Shown: piece by piece, positions 1-12,630 of the stretch | How positions within the stretch are numbered: position 1 is the stretch's first letter | Layout of the letters: each line of letters opens with the position of its first letter | DNA from: Brevipalpus yothersi | Lineage: Eukaryota; Arthropoda; Arachnida; Trombidiformes; Tenuipalpidae | DNA: 64,000 bases | Reading direction: 5' to 3' | NCBI GenBank assembly: GCA_003956705.1 | Contig: QZCP01000113.1 | Location: 185,732-249,731 of the forward strand | Made by a program: the position numbers and the translations under genes | Notes under the pieces: generated by a model | What the model was told of the DNA's origin: nothing | What the model saw: only the letters and a program-made list of their open reading frames with translations | Databases searched by the model: none

Positions 1-44
<44 letters not shown>
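1..44. repeat. (CT)n microsatellite at the window edge
   Basis: 22 uninterrupted CT units from the first base. The tract may extend beyond the window. Confidence 0.95.
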
Positions 45-47
<3 letters not shown>

Positions 48-246
48 CCCGACTTCTCGAGGCCACTTTTTTGACCTGCGCTCTATACCTACGCGATGTG
101 TTAAAAAACGCTCTCTCTCTTTCTTATTGGACTACTATTCATCCATCGGCCCAATAAAGATCAGGGAGAGACTAGTGAAGATCAGAAGAATTTCTATCGT
201 CTCTCTCTACTTCGTCTTTGTGATCTCCTATGCCAATAATACCTGA

Positions 247-253
<7 letters not shown>

Positions 254-320
<67 letters not shown>
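254..320. repeat. (GA)n microsatellite
   Basis: About 33 GA units, downstream of the adenosine receptor gene. Confidence 0.95.
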
Positions 321-322
<2 letters not shown>

Positions 323-1167
323 GTGAGTGTCCCTGATCATTTGGCCTGCTTTTTTGACTGTGAAACCATTAGTTTTACTCCCAAAGTTGGCCCACCGTTT
401 GGAAGCTTTTTCTTATTTCACTTTTTCACTGTGAATCTTGTCTCTTTTCAGTGCAAACTTCTCAAAGAGTGATTCTAACTTTGATGGTGTAGTTTTTATT
501 TATATGATATACTTAGCTGAATTTTATCGCTCTGTTTCGGTGTGAAATAAGTAACATCTATCTGGACTGAATTTAAGAGAAAATTTCCCCTGATTGGAGT
601 GAGATCTAACATCATGAAATTATGTTTTGATTGTTGCTCAGAAGGCGTTGAGTTGAGAAGAATCGCTTTCGAGCCACGATCAAACCATTGATTTCATTGA
701 ATTGATCATCAAGTGGGGAAAAGTTATTTCATCGCAAAATTATCTATATTATACCCATGTGAATGCAGAACCATTGTATTTTTTGGAATCATTTTATTGG
801 ATACATCATCTACAATAAGAATAAATATTTTGGGACTCTCAGGAGGATACAAATTTCAACGTAAAAATAGTGAACAACGTAAGCTGGTAGCAAATGTGTA
901 TGTGTGTGAATAAATTCAGTGGATATTTGAAGTCTGTATTTATCTGATTCAGATGAAATATATTTATAGTTGTATTCATAATTGTAATGACTTAAAATTT
1001 GATAGATGATAACAAAAATATTTTCAAATAGAATGAAACATATGTATGTATGTATAGTCAAAAGTTCAATGATCTTTGGTACCGATATTTTTTGTTGTTG
1101 GTTGCTACTGTTTAATAGCGATAATTAATTAAATTGATGATTAATGATGACGATGATGGCTCTCCTC
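321..1167. other. 3' flank of the adenosine receptor gene, no gene seen
   Basis: AT-rich sequence. The receptor 3' UTR should start here. An AATAAA on the minus strand lies at 500-495, but it is too far from the stop to be assigned with confidence. Confidence 0.5.
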
Positions 1168-2110
1168 TCAACGACGACAATGTGGATTTGATGGATTAAA
1201 ATTTAATGGCTTATCAGGCCATGCTGATTTACTGTTACTAGTACTGTTACTTGTGAGATGATGCTTTTGACTAAGCCCTCGAAGCTCTTGGCGACGCAAA
1301 TCTCGAAGTCCTCTGGGTCTATGTAAACATTTACAGAGGAAATTTTTCATCGCTTCACGAAAATCTTTCATATGATAAGCATAAAGTAGCGGATTAATTG
1401 CGGAATTAAGATGGGACATAATGATCAGTGTGTCTAATAGCCAGAGTGGAGTTTTTATGGACTCTTTGGAAAATGCCATGATGGTGTTACTTAAATATAA
1501 TGGAATCCAGCATATCATGAAAAAAGCCACAATCATGGCTAATTTTCGTGCTTTTTTCACTTCTCTCCGATTAAAACTTGACACTTTACTTTCAGTCATC
1601 CGAAAATCGGAATCCGTATCAGATGTTTCAATTGTATACACTACTCGATCACCGTTCGATATTTTGCTGCTTCCATCACTTTTACATGAATCTTTCTGGT
1701 CAAAAAGTGATGAATGATTAACCTAGAAGATGATAATGGAAAGAGAATTTGCATAATAGTTGATTAAATCAAGAGGTAAATGGAGAAATATGGATGAATT
1801 GGAAAAAAATCATCATAATGAAGTATACTGGGTGGAAGAAAAGTTTGGAATTTAGAACTTTCCGATAGAATGATAATGTATCCTGGGACTTGGAATATAA
1901 TGTTACTCAATTGAAATATTTACTAAGGAGAGATATTCCAGACATTCTGAGAATGAAATTTGATACTCATCGTCATATCATCGCATGTAAGTAATTAAAG
2001 TGATCTGTTTATCGAAACAAATTTCATTCTCTTTCTCTCCATCGTATTGATATCACAATGTCATTGTTAATTGAAAAGAATAAATAAATAATTCACTGGA
2101 AACCTTGAGT

Positions 2111-2169
<59 letters not shown>

Positions 2170-3600
2170 TCCTCTACTTGAGTCTGGATGATGATCTGAA
2201 TCAATGAAAAGTTGATGATAATATGATTCCAGAGAAAAGAGGAAGCGACTAAGCATACAAAATTGACCACAATCAGGCTAAACTATCAATACATGTGGGC
2301 AAAGTATTTTCCTCCTACTTCGAATGATCATGATAGATAAACTATCCATCAGAAAGAATTCTCATGTAAAGGGGGGGAAGTGAGAGAGAAGTAAAGTCGT
2401 GTAAATGGCCTTTATCAAGCCAAATTTTGTGTGTGTGCATAAAATCGGAAAAGCATCGTTCAGAATGGCACTTGATACGGAAATTACAATATCAAAAGAG
2501 CAAACAAAATTCTGGTCGTTCTGCCATCATGCACATACTCATCAGAATCACAATCGATATTCTCTTTGTCTCTCTATAGATTATATACTTTCTCTCTCTT
2601 TCTCTTTCTCTTTCTCTTTCTCTTTGGTCCCTATGGTCTGATGAGTATGGATATAGCTTGCAATTTTTGTCGATCAGATATTTTTCTACATCGTTTTGGA
2701 ATAGACATCCGACTTGCATCAGATAAACGATCAAATCCAGGATCGAGACATTTGATTGCTTTTGGGAACTTGGATGAACAGAAAAAAAGATGATCAACTA
2801 GGCATAGTTTTTTCTCTGTTAGAGACAGATGTTTCCAATGTTTCATCATGGTGCATGCATAGTATAGAAAATATTATGAAATTCGACTGATAATTTTTGA
2901 ATTGCAAATGCGAGTGCTTATACCATGATCCTGGAAAAAGCTTGCAGGCGAAAAAAATTTCATCTATTTCGGATTAAACTCAGAGTATTCTCTGTTGGAA
3001 GAATGGTAGGTGAAAAAAATAAATAAATCAATTTGATCGTCAATCAAACTTGTTTTCCACTTTCTAACCCTTTCTTTTACACATACACTACTTGCAGCTC
3101 TTTGCTTTGTTTTGATTACTGTGCTTAATCTAATGTGAGTCAGTTTTCTGATTCAGAGAATGTATTGGCATACTCTTTTGGCAGAATCTGTAAGTGCCTC
3201 TCAGAGCCTTTGATGATGAAGAGATAAAGAGAGATAGAGTGTGATTTGCAGCAATTTGAGCCACAAAATTCTCTACAAACGTTGGATATAATGAGAGTGT
3301 TCATTATCATGTCTTCCGGAAGAGGCTCTCAATCGTATTCATTCTCCAACACTTATGGGTAATACGATAGTCGTTACGCCTCTGACTTTCTTTCCCACCA
3401 TGATCATCTTATGTACACACTATATATATACACCTATCTATCAGAATCATCAAGCTGAATGTTATTCTTGCTTCCATCATTTTCTATCTGAGATGCCCAC
3501 AAAAATCGAGTGTCAAGTGCTTGGATGAACATTTCAATGATATACTCGATGTGAATCGAATATGGGCTCAAAAGGTCAAAGCATAGTGAATTGATCGTAG

Positions 3601-3650
<50 letters not shown>

Positions 3651-6600
3651 CTCATTCATCAAGCTGATAATTAAGTAATCCAAATTCATGACACGAGAAA
3701 GGCTCAGCACTATGAAGGGAACAATCTTTTCTCACTGATGAAACTATTCTTCTATGAAAGAACAGAGTGTTGATCATGTAACAGACAATCAAGAAAAAAA
3801 ATGGCTAAATAGCTAAGAAATCTGATGAAAATTCTATAAAAGTATCAAGTAGCTAGAAGAAAAGTTGAAATTATAGTGATATTTTTCCATATTATCTTTT
3901 CACTTTCTAGTTTCATCTCGACAAGACAATTGAAAAAAAGGTTTGAAATGAAAAAAAGTCAAAATCAGGGAGAAGAATAAGCTCAAACTCGAACCCAGAC
4001 AGCCTCAACACTTTTCTCAAGAATCACAGTGTGCAATCATATCTTTTTTCCATCTAGGGACCTTTCTTCCAAGCACACAGTATGATAGAGAAAATTGCAC
4101 TTATATACTTACAACAACTAGGTATATCCTGAGATATGCAAAAAGCATAATGAGTGCTGGGAAGACAATTGTTGCAAAGAACAAGAACACCAGAAAGCCA
4201 TAGTCCATGATGCGAAGAAAATAACATTCAGGACCTTTTTTTCCTTGATTCCAGCCAAATAGTGGTAAAAATCCAACCAAAGCACCCAAAATCCAGCATG
4301 AGATTATAATTATTCGAGCGGCTCTACCTTAATGATAAAATGAAACGTTAAATAAGGATGAGTATTGTAAGAGAGAGAGAGAGATAGATCCAAATCGAAA
4401 TGTACTCTCAGGCTATTGAGCAACAGGCGATTCTGGTAGATAGACTCATTTCAAATTATCCACTCTTAATTGAAATTGATCAGACATTCACTGATCAAGG
4501 ATTTGGATTCTCTTCAATTAGACCACCAAGTTCGATCTCATTTAACCTAAGGCAATTGCTTACAATCAAAGTGATCACCATTGATCTAAATGAGTAGCAG
4601 TTTTATGGATGCAAAGTGTTGGATCAGAGATTCTCACTGTGTGCATGTGTGTGTATGTGTTTTTGAGGATTTATAACAATCGATTGTGGAATGCATTGAA
4701 AAAATATGGGTTTCTACTTTTGTTTTTATTCATCGGCTTAGCTTCGAAATTGTCTACAAAGTTCTAAAGATCATAAGTCATGGCCACTCGATTTCCCATC
4801 AATTCATCTCGATGATTTTTTTTTCTCTCGCTCTTCTTTATTCTTATCATGAATAGAACAATAGATACAAGACAGACTGAAAGACGATCCTGATCTTCCA
4901 GCCAGATTACAGTGATTCATGTGTCTTAACAGTGTCTAACCATAGAGTATGTGACTCGAATGTCTTGAGGAGAAGAATCTCTTTGAGCAATTACTATCTC
5001 TTCCTTGAATATGCTCATTTTCTTGGAGGGATGCTTGAGAGAAATTTTTCCAGAAGCACTACTTCTCTGAGGTATGCTCACAAAATGGGCTCTCAAATGG
5101 AACTTTATAAATTCTAAAAATATCATGTATGTTAATGGATTGATGCTTATGATACTCAGCCATCAACTGACTATTTGATTCAGTTCAAATTGATTCTAAG
5201 GTTTGAATCGAAGAATTATAGAGCCCATCTTTTTGAATTCCTCTGTTTAAAACTTTTCGCTCAACATAACGGCCAATCAAGTGTTTTTCGATTATCATTG
5301 AATTTGATCGATCAGCCTGAGAAATGAAAATTCCAATGATTCAAACTTAGTTAAAAGTTCAATCATCTATAAGCTGGTCACAAGTCAAAGGTCCTGTTCA
5401 TTCTCAAGTAATGATGATAAAATGATTGATTATTTTCAGAATTTTTATAGTTTATGAGAAAATTGAATTTTTCAAGGTAAATTGCACAATCTCAGATGAT
5501 ATTGGTCTCTCTGAGAAAATGAGTGCCAAGAGGAAATTTCATCATCTCATGAGGTTTTCGCCTCCCCCCCCCAGAATCTAACAGAATACAAGATTTGTGA
5601 TAGAATCAGATTCAAAGAAGCTTCGATAATTCATCAGGCTATTTGTCAGATTTCCACTTATCTCATTCTCTATTTGATCAGATGATAGCAAACACCTTTC
5701 TTTAAGGTATCAACCTAAGGAATTTATTGTTTGATATTATATTATATTATAAGATGAATACGCTGAGGGCTCTGGAATGTTCAGCCATCATTATCTTCTC
5801 ATAAAAAATATTTTTTTCCCGTCAAAATTACCAGGGAATAGTAAACATCAGGCTATATCAAGTTCTTTGCAAAAACAATTCCATCAGAGAAAAAATTCCC
5901 AAAGTGTGGATAGAAAAGTTGATAAAAATAGGCTCAGCATGAAAGGCATCAAATCTGAAATTATTGAAGTGAAAGGAATGCTGGAGAGAAGCTATTGGAG
6001 TCAAGAACAGGAACACTAAGCTGACAAGTGAAACTATTGAATGACCAGCATCTAGATCAATGAAACTATACATCTCACAACTGACAGAAAGTATATCCTG
6101 AAAATTGTCTGAGAGTTCAACTAACAATCTTATTAATACTCTCTTGGGTGCCTCAAAGAATTAAAGTGAGATGGGAAAAAATTCAATAAGAAATACCCTG
6201 AATAATCAATCAATCCACTGTGAAGATCGTTTGATTTTTCGTGAGAATTGCTATTGAACCAATTTTCTCAACTGCTAGGCTTATGAAGATCGCTTCAACT
6301 GACAGCTTGTAGGACTTGCTTGTTGGTCAATAGTAGAGGTGAAAAATATTTCAACCAGACGTGTTCAGTTAGAGCAAAGAGAATCCTTTGGAAAATAGAA
6401 TGTCTGATGGATAAATAAGTATGTCACACATTTGTAAGGTGGCGGAGAAAGTCTTTTCAAGTAAGTGGAAAAGATCAAACAAGGAAGTATCATCTAGCCA
6501 GAGGAATTAAATAACTTCTCTCTCTCACCCACTCTCTCAACAATGTCTCATGAAATTGCAAAATTGTGACTTGTGTATGATGCTAATGCATCATGTTGTT

Positions 6601-8533
6601 GAAAGTGTTTTAATTTGAGAATAAAGATGATCTCATATACTTTTTAGGGCAATCCAATTGGTCGTCAAAAATTTTTTTCTAGTGAAAATTTATTGATTAA
6701 AGCAATTTTCTTATTCACTTTCACCTCTTTCATGAACGTGTCAGAAAAATTTTCACTCAATAAAAAATCAATATTTCAGGCGATTATGTGCTCCCGGGAA
6801 GATTAGAGAAAGATGTCAACATGTGTGTGTACATATGCCTGCGCTTGAAATTTGGAACTTGAAATATTTCAGATATATACCACTTGTATTCCCTCTCAGC
6901 TATTTGATATAGAAGGAAAGAGGGAAGACTGACACATTGGAAGGGAAAGACTTCACAAGAAAAAACACTTTCTCTCGAGTTTCAAGGCTTCACAAAAATT
7001 GGTTCAAAGAAAGTTGAGCTAAACAAGATTATGGAAACAATGTAATATAAATCATGTAGGGAAAACAAAATTTCTATATCACATCAGCTGAAACTATCGA
7101 TAGAGGGGGGGAGATAAAATCTTGGAAAGAAATTTGACAAAAAAAAATCATTTCCGTTGAAATAAAAAATTCTCAAAACGATTTTAAGTGAAGTTTCCCA
7201 ATGTTTAACTATGGTATACTACCACACGCAGTTGCATGAAAATCGATTCCTCATATAATAATATTGAACGCTTCAATGTATGTATACACTTGGATATGCC
7301 CCACTGAACTTCAACTTATTATAATAATAAATTCTCCAGCATAGAGTATCTTGATGAAAAATATGCTGTCTAGAATGCTTGAATTAAGATTTTCTTGGGT
7401 GTATGTCGTTCTCTCTCTTTCTCTCGCTTTCTCTCTCCACAAACTTTCTCTGGTTACAAGAAACTCAATTTCCGAGAGAGAAAAGAAATGCAAGTACATA
7501 TAAACACACTTGCCGTATAATGTACATAACGGTAAAGTTATAGTCTCTTTGTTAGTAAATCAATAGAATAAAAGTGGGAGAGAGAAAAATATTTCTCTCT
7601 CTTGTGGAGTGTAGAAAATAGTTTTCTCCTCTCCTTTTCAAGTGGACTCTGATGAATTGGCTCTAGAATAATAGATGAGTTCCAAAAGTGCATCAATACA
7701 CACTCAAATGAATCATGTATATACATGATGTATGTCGAAATGTAGCCAATAATAATGGTAAAAGTTGAAATAAGTCGATGAACTTCATTATGGCTTGGCT
7801 TCGTGATCAAAATCACGTCCTCCAAAGAATTTGATCAATTTGAAGTGGTCAAGATTGACAGAGAATAGAGATCGAAAAATATCGTATTCTGTGGTTTCAT
7901 GTGAGTGGAGAGACAAAATTCATATAACTTACTTGACATTTGACTGTGATAATTGAGAGGATACAGAATTGCCCAAAAGCGATCCAGTGAAACGGCAACA
8001 AGATTGAGAATAGATATTGTGCACAAGACCACAAGCAAGGATAACATTGTTAAGCATCCGATAAAATCATTTTTTGGCAGTCCAATCTTGGTCAGTATGG
8101 CCGATGGAACACCGACCAGTCCCACCAGTAGATCAGCACATGATAGACTGATTATGTAGAAATTAGTCACTTTTCGAAGTCTTTTGTCAAATATGAAAAC
8201 TAATATGGCTAATAAATTACCCGCGAAGGCACATGTCGCGACAACTATTTCAACCAGTGTATAATTTAGTGGCAGTTTTGACAGATCAGCCAGAGTAATC
8301 ACAGATTCATTCAAACTTGTGTTGAGTAGAAAATTATTATCATCACCACCAACAATATTGTCGTTCTGATGGCTCACAAAAAGCTTGCTGATATTTTCTG
8401 GTGGATAAGTTGACGAAGTAGAGCCAATGGAACTTTCAGATGAGTACGGAGAATAGGAATCGTAAAGACCATTGTGAATTGGATGATGATGGTGATGATC
8501 ATTGATGATATTATATTGAGTAGAGTGATCCAT
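1168..8533 (-). CDS. AdoR: Adenosine receptor-like GPCR (3 exons, complete)
   Basis: Class A GPCR, probably an adenosine receptor at the plasma membrane. Exons on the minus strand: 8533-7933, 4327-4113 and 1722-1168, with donors GTAAGT at both introns, AG acceptors, and phases 1 and 0. The joined protein is 456 aa. A His/Ser-rich N-terminus of about 90 aa is followed by seven membrane segments. Residues that contact ligand in vertebrate adenosine receptors appear at matching places: Glu95 in TM1, Cys235-x-Phe237 in ECL2, CWIP with Asn351 in TM6, and Ser375-His376 in TM7. NPLLY (382-386) is the NPxxY motif, and Cys160 in TM3 can pair with Cys235. The DRY motif reads DRF (184-186). The Thr and Gln expected in TM3 are Cys and Thr. 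The introns are 3.6 kb and 2.4 kb and hold no gene I could see. Confidence is high for an adenosine-like receptor, but ligand preference is inferred from the residues only. Confidence 0.88.
2113..2163. repeat. (CT)n microsatellite in receptor intron 2
   Basis: About 25 pure CT units, about 390 bases inside the intron from the exon 3 acceptor. Confidence 0.95.
2584..2625. repeat. (CTTTCT)n short tandem repeat
   Basis: Imperfect pyrimidine hexamer repeat in receptor intron 2. Confidence 0.75.
3604..3647. repeat. (GA)n microsatellite in receptor intron 2
   Basis: About 22 GA units. Confidence 0.95.
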
Positions 8534-10844
8534 ACTGATTGGTAATTCTATTGGTGATTAACATGGCTGATAAAACACTACCCTATTCACGTGGGAATAA
8601 TTCATTCATAACTTTTGTTACGTTCAAATTTCACTCTGAAAATTTCGGTAAACAGATCGCATCGTAAAATTTCATTCATTCTCGCTAATGATGGATGATT
8701 TTTATGTGATTACAGTTTGCTGTAGAAGAATAATCATGATCGTAGTTCAAGAAATTTCCAATCGAAACGTCAGTGAGTGAGAATGCCTAGATCACGGAGA
8801 GAGAGAGAGATGGATAGAAAGACATTCAGAAGATGAGAGAAAGAGAGAGGAAAAATTCTCCGAGAGCAGAAATTCTACACTGAGGATGTCATGGATGAGG
8901 ATGAGGCAGAAGAAAGTGAGAAAGAGAGAGAGAGAACAGACAAGCAAGAAATAGAAGATGTGAGGGAGAGAATAGAGAGAGAGAGAAGGATAAATTAGGC
9001 AAGTCAGATTATTATGATACTTTCATGGTCAGTGTCACACTTATACCAGTGTCAAGAGATGTGAGGGTCGGCTATTGATTCTTAATGAGGCAAGTCTATG
9101 TGATTTTTTTGAGGAGCTAAAAAAATCGTCAAGTTCCCATTCATTCATGGGGGAGAAGAAGAATATGAGATCGTTCACAATGGAAAAACAAGCTGACACT
9201 TCTTACGCTTGATCAGAATATTTTCCCCTGATAATAATCATTGAACTCATGAATGACAGAACCTGTGATTTTGATAACATTTGTCTGAATGAGTGAGATG
9301 CAAATCAAATCGAGTAGATAGATGAGATCATTACAAAAGTTTGAACCAGATTAATGCTATGTATTCGTCATATTTAGAGCAGCTCAAGCCTAGAATTAAG
9401 ATGAGAAATGTCCTTCAGCAAGATTGTAGTGACAAATGATTTTGAAAATTGATGTAATCAATGAGTAGTAGTAGTTTTTATCTGAACCATTCTCATGATA
9501 GCACGAGAAAGCATCTATTTTGATCGTGATGAAGATTTTCTCAGATGACTTGCTATCACATTTTTTGATTTCCTGATAATCCAAGGAGAATGAAAATGAA
9601 ACCTCCTGAATGTCTTGATAATGAGATATTCATCTCTAAGGTTGGCTAATCAGATTCAAATATGTGACAAGTCAGTTAGAAAATTTTGTCTGTTAGCCGA
9701 TACAATTTTTTGTATGATATTAGCTCGTTTCTAACCAACTAATCACTGAAAAATGTCTCTGGTTAGATACATGTACATGTATGTTATTAAAATCATTATT
9801 GTTCTTCTGATTAATCTCAAATATCGTACCAACATGGTCAGACAGTTAATCTTTTCTCAACAATAAAAGTGTAAGATGTCCTGAGCCCATTATCAATTCG
9901 ATGATAATTGTTGATCATTTGAGATCTTTTCCCTTGATGCATGATGAGACTCTATTTTTTACCAATGATTCAATAGGATTGATACTAGAGAATAGAGAAT
10001 ACAGGGTGGGCTTGAAGTTTCTTTGCATGATAATTCTCGAATAAAAATCGATAATTTTTGCCTACGAGATAGGAGAGAATGATAATTTTTGACTACCATA
10101 TCTTTCTAAAAAAGCTCGATTATTTCAGAATTTTCATCTATCATGACCAGAAATCTGGTTTAACTAGCGATAGAAGGGCTCAATCGGACTTTTTTGGTGA
10201 GATATTGTGGCCAAAAATTATCATACTCTTCTATCTCGTGGCCAAAAATTAGCGATTTTTATTCGAGAATTATCATGCAAAGAAACTTTAAGCCTACCCT
10301 GTAGACACCAGAATGGGATCTTTTGGAGTTTTTACAGTTGTGTCAATTAGTTTCAACAATGTTACTGAATTAATGTAATTCTTTCAATCGTAACTGACTT
10401 TTCGACTGTCATATTGCGTCCAAACATAAATGTATGATATCTTCTTCGAAATCTAGAAGTAGAATAGGGAAAAATTCATTCTCTAAAGGAATATCTTGTT
10501 AAGTGATTTTTGATTTAATTTTTAATATCAGAGTTTGATTTAGAAATATGGAATTTTCAATTAAGTTAGGCTTAACTTATGAGCCACTGACAGTTGTGAG
10601 ACTGATTTTTTGATTTTTTTGATTTTGATTTTTTTTATTCAATGTGAAAATTTTTCTGGTTAACAAAGATGTGTCTAATTAAATTCAATCTAGTAAAATG
10701 AATCAGATAAAAATTAGAAAATAAAATTTTTAAATTAGTCTCAAACAGTTGACTTAGGTTAGTGCTGAATTAATTGTTATCCTATGAATTAATGCTCGAT
10801 TAATTTTCGATTTTTTATACGGCCATGATGAAGAATAGAATTAA
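8534..10844. other. Intergenic region with GA-rich patches and the MITE
   Basis: 5' flank of the receptor gene, with interrupted GA-rich stretches at 8797-9000, followed by AT-rich sequence and the MITE. Open frames are short and look random. Confidence 0.6.
10000..10303. mobile_element. Palindromic 300-bp MITE with TA flanks (mariner-like termini)
   Basis: The two ends are inverted copies: CAGGGTGGGCTTGAAGTTTC at the left and the complement of CAGGGTAGGCTTAAAGTTTC at the right. The similarity runs inward for most of each 150-bp arm, including the shared ATGATAATTCTCGAATAAAA block, to a small palindromic centre near 10150. TA dinucleotides flank the element at 10000-10001 and 10302-10303, as expected for Tc1/mariner-type insertion. 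It has no coding capacity. Arm divergence is modest, so the insertion is not ancient. It lies in the intergenic stretch between the receptor and the chitin-binding gene. No second complete copy was seen in the window. Confidence 0.82.
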
Positions 10845-10850
10845 TTTATT
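10845..10850 (-). terminator. Polyadenylation signal of the chitin-binding protein gene
   Basis: AATAAA on the minus strand, 18 bases after the TGA of the last exon. Its placement supports that exon as the true 3' end. Confidence 0.6.
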
Positions 10851-10867
10851 CGTTCACAGAATGCCTT

Positions 10868-11092
10868 TCAACTCGTGTATGTTCTGGCATCAATTGAGTT
10901 GGAATAATAGTTTTCACTGTAAGAAAAATAACGGAAAAAAAGATGTTTGAAAAGTTGATTCACTAAAAGCAGCATCCTTTTTATCAATATGTATGTCTTA
11001 AATGTTCTCTCTCCATCTTGAATCTCTTCCTGATCACTTGAATCAAAATTAAAAAACACTCGAAAGACATATTTTCACTCTTCCGGTCCTAA

Positions 11093-11137
<45 letters not shown>

Positions 11138-12297
11138 TCAAGACGATGATCATAACTGTACTCATATATTGTATACATTTATCTTAACTCATCTTATGCT
11201 GACAAGTATTGACAAATATTTCATCAAATAAATATTAATTATATATCTTTCTTAGCCTATTTTCCATTTAAACCCACTCATACACACACATGTTTGTATG
11301 GTATGCACAGCCATTGTCAATCGTAAGCACTTACCATCCTGGAACATTTTGAGGATAATCACAAGCACCAGTATTGGAATTGAAAACGAGACCCTCTTCA
11401 CAGCCAAGTAGTCGAGCACTTCGTTTGGCCAACACATCGTGTGTTGAGGCCACACAAGCATACAACATCCGACAATCGGTTGGATGGGCATATCGAGGAT
11501 GACCAAAGAGTGCCAATTCACGTTGTGTCGGCTGAGGACAGGAGAATCCAACTATCGATTCTGATGAACAATCGGTATTCTCGGGCCAGTCACAGTTGCC
11601 CGTACGATCATTCCAAGCGAGTCCAGCGGGACAAGGTTTCACATGGGCCACACCATTGCCACACTCAATGAATTGGCTACAATCAGCGGAATGTCGAAAC
11701 ATTCCATTGGCTCGTGGACATATACCGGTCTGTTGTGGAGCCTCTTGAGGATGATGAGTATGATAAATTTAAATGGAAATGATTATTCTTGATAAAAAAT
11801 TATTGTATCTATACGGTTGTGAATATTATACGCGTTAGTTCAAAGTTTAAAGTAGTTTACTAGGAGTTGAGTTCAGTTGGAATTAAAGGATAATTGACAG
11901 AATGATTCGAATTACTTACGCAAATTTGGTCGATTACCACAATCTACATTGAATGGCAATTCACAGCGAAGTTTTTTAGGATTACCCCATTCTTGGAAAA
12001 CATATCCATCTGGACATAGGCCCTCATCAACAACTTCTCCATTTTTACACACATAATATCTATCACACTGGGATTCATGGGCAAAATATCCCGAGCGTCC
12101 ATGACACTGACCATTCACTTGTTGATAAGAAAAAGTAGGAAGAAGAATTATTTTCGTGAACGCTATGGGCTTTTTGAACTGGAGAAAGTTTTCAATTGAG
12201 ATAGGAATTCTGATGAAGTTAGATCTAATGACAACTTACCGATTCCTATGAGAACGGTGAATAGGAATGGCAAAAAAAGAGTCATCCCGAAGTCCAT
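10868..12297 (-). CDS. obst: Obstructor-type chitin-binding protein, three CBM14 domains (4 exons, complete)
   Basis: Secreted chitin-binding protein of the obstructor/peritrophin family, expected in cuticle or peritrophic matrix. Minus-strand exons: 12297-12240, 12117-11920, 11743-11335 and 10916-10868; the phases agree (1, 1, 2) and total 237 aa plus stop. Exon 1 encodes a signal peptide (MDFGMTLFLPFLFTVLIGI). Three six-Cys CBM14 (peritrophin A) domains follow, at roughly residues 23-82, 90-142 and 152-222, each with the aromatic residues typical of chitin binding. The sixth Cys of domain 3 is created only by joining exon 3 (...TG) to the tiny exon 4 (T...). Without that splice the frame reads Trp then stop. 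Exon 4 has a strong acceptor (pyrimidine tract then ACAG) and is followed by an AATAAA at 10850-10845. Which obstructor subgroup it belongs to is not resolved. Confidence 0.9.
11095..11131. repeat. (CT)n microsatellite in the last intron of the chitin-binding gene
   Basis: About 18 CT units. It lies between exon 3 and the micro-exon that carries the last Cys. Confidence 0.95.
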
Positions 12298-12558
12298 CAA
12301 TTGGTCACAACAAAACGGCTAATTAAATTATATGCGGAAGATGAGCAGAAAAGATGGTGTACCTTTATCACTTGGAAAATTTTCCTTTAATCAACTTAAC
12401 CACTTTTTCTTTGCTCGATCAGAATCAGCGAAAGTTATTATCTAATTTGAATAAGCACATTTTACTCTTTTTTGCGCATTCTTGTCGATTTTCAGGTTTC
12501 TCATCCCAAGCCTCACTCGAAATTCGAGTAAGCTCATTTCTGGTCGCTCACTTACTGG

Positions 12559-12562
<4 letters not shown>

Positions 12563-12627
<65 letters not shown>
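12563..12627. repeat. (CT)n microsatellite
   Basis: About 32 pure units, about 270 bases upstream of the chitin-binding gene start. Confidence 0.95.

Positions 12628-12630
<3 letters not shown>

Noticed and set aside
230..472. Arg/Glu-repeat open frames in GA arrays, and the Ser/Leu ones in CT arrays
   Set aside because: These are translations of dinucleotide repeats. They recur at every array in the window and have no conserved flanks.
1421..1717. 98-codon plus-strand frame
   Set aside because: It is antisense to receptor exon 3, whose own frame matches the GPCR family.
1826..1900. CTGGGTGGAAGAAAAGTTT, similar to the MITE end
   Set aside because: There is no matching inverted end nearby, and the similarity is too short to call a copy.
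3984..4010. GGTTCGAGT-like T-loop on the minus strand (possible tRNA)
   Set aside because: The flanks do not form a T stem, and no anticodon or acceptor arm could be found.
12324..12333. TATA-like sequence before the chitin-binding gene
   Set aside because: It is only about 30 bases from the ATG, which would leave almost no 5' UTR.
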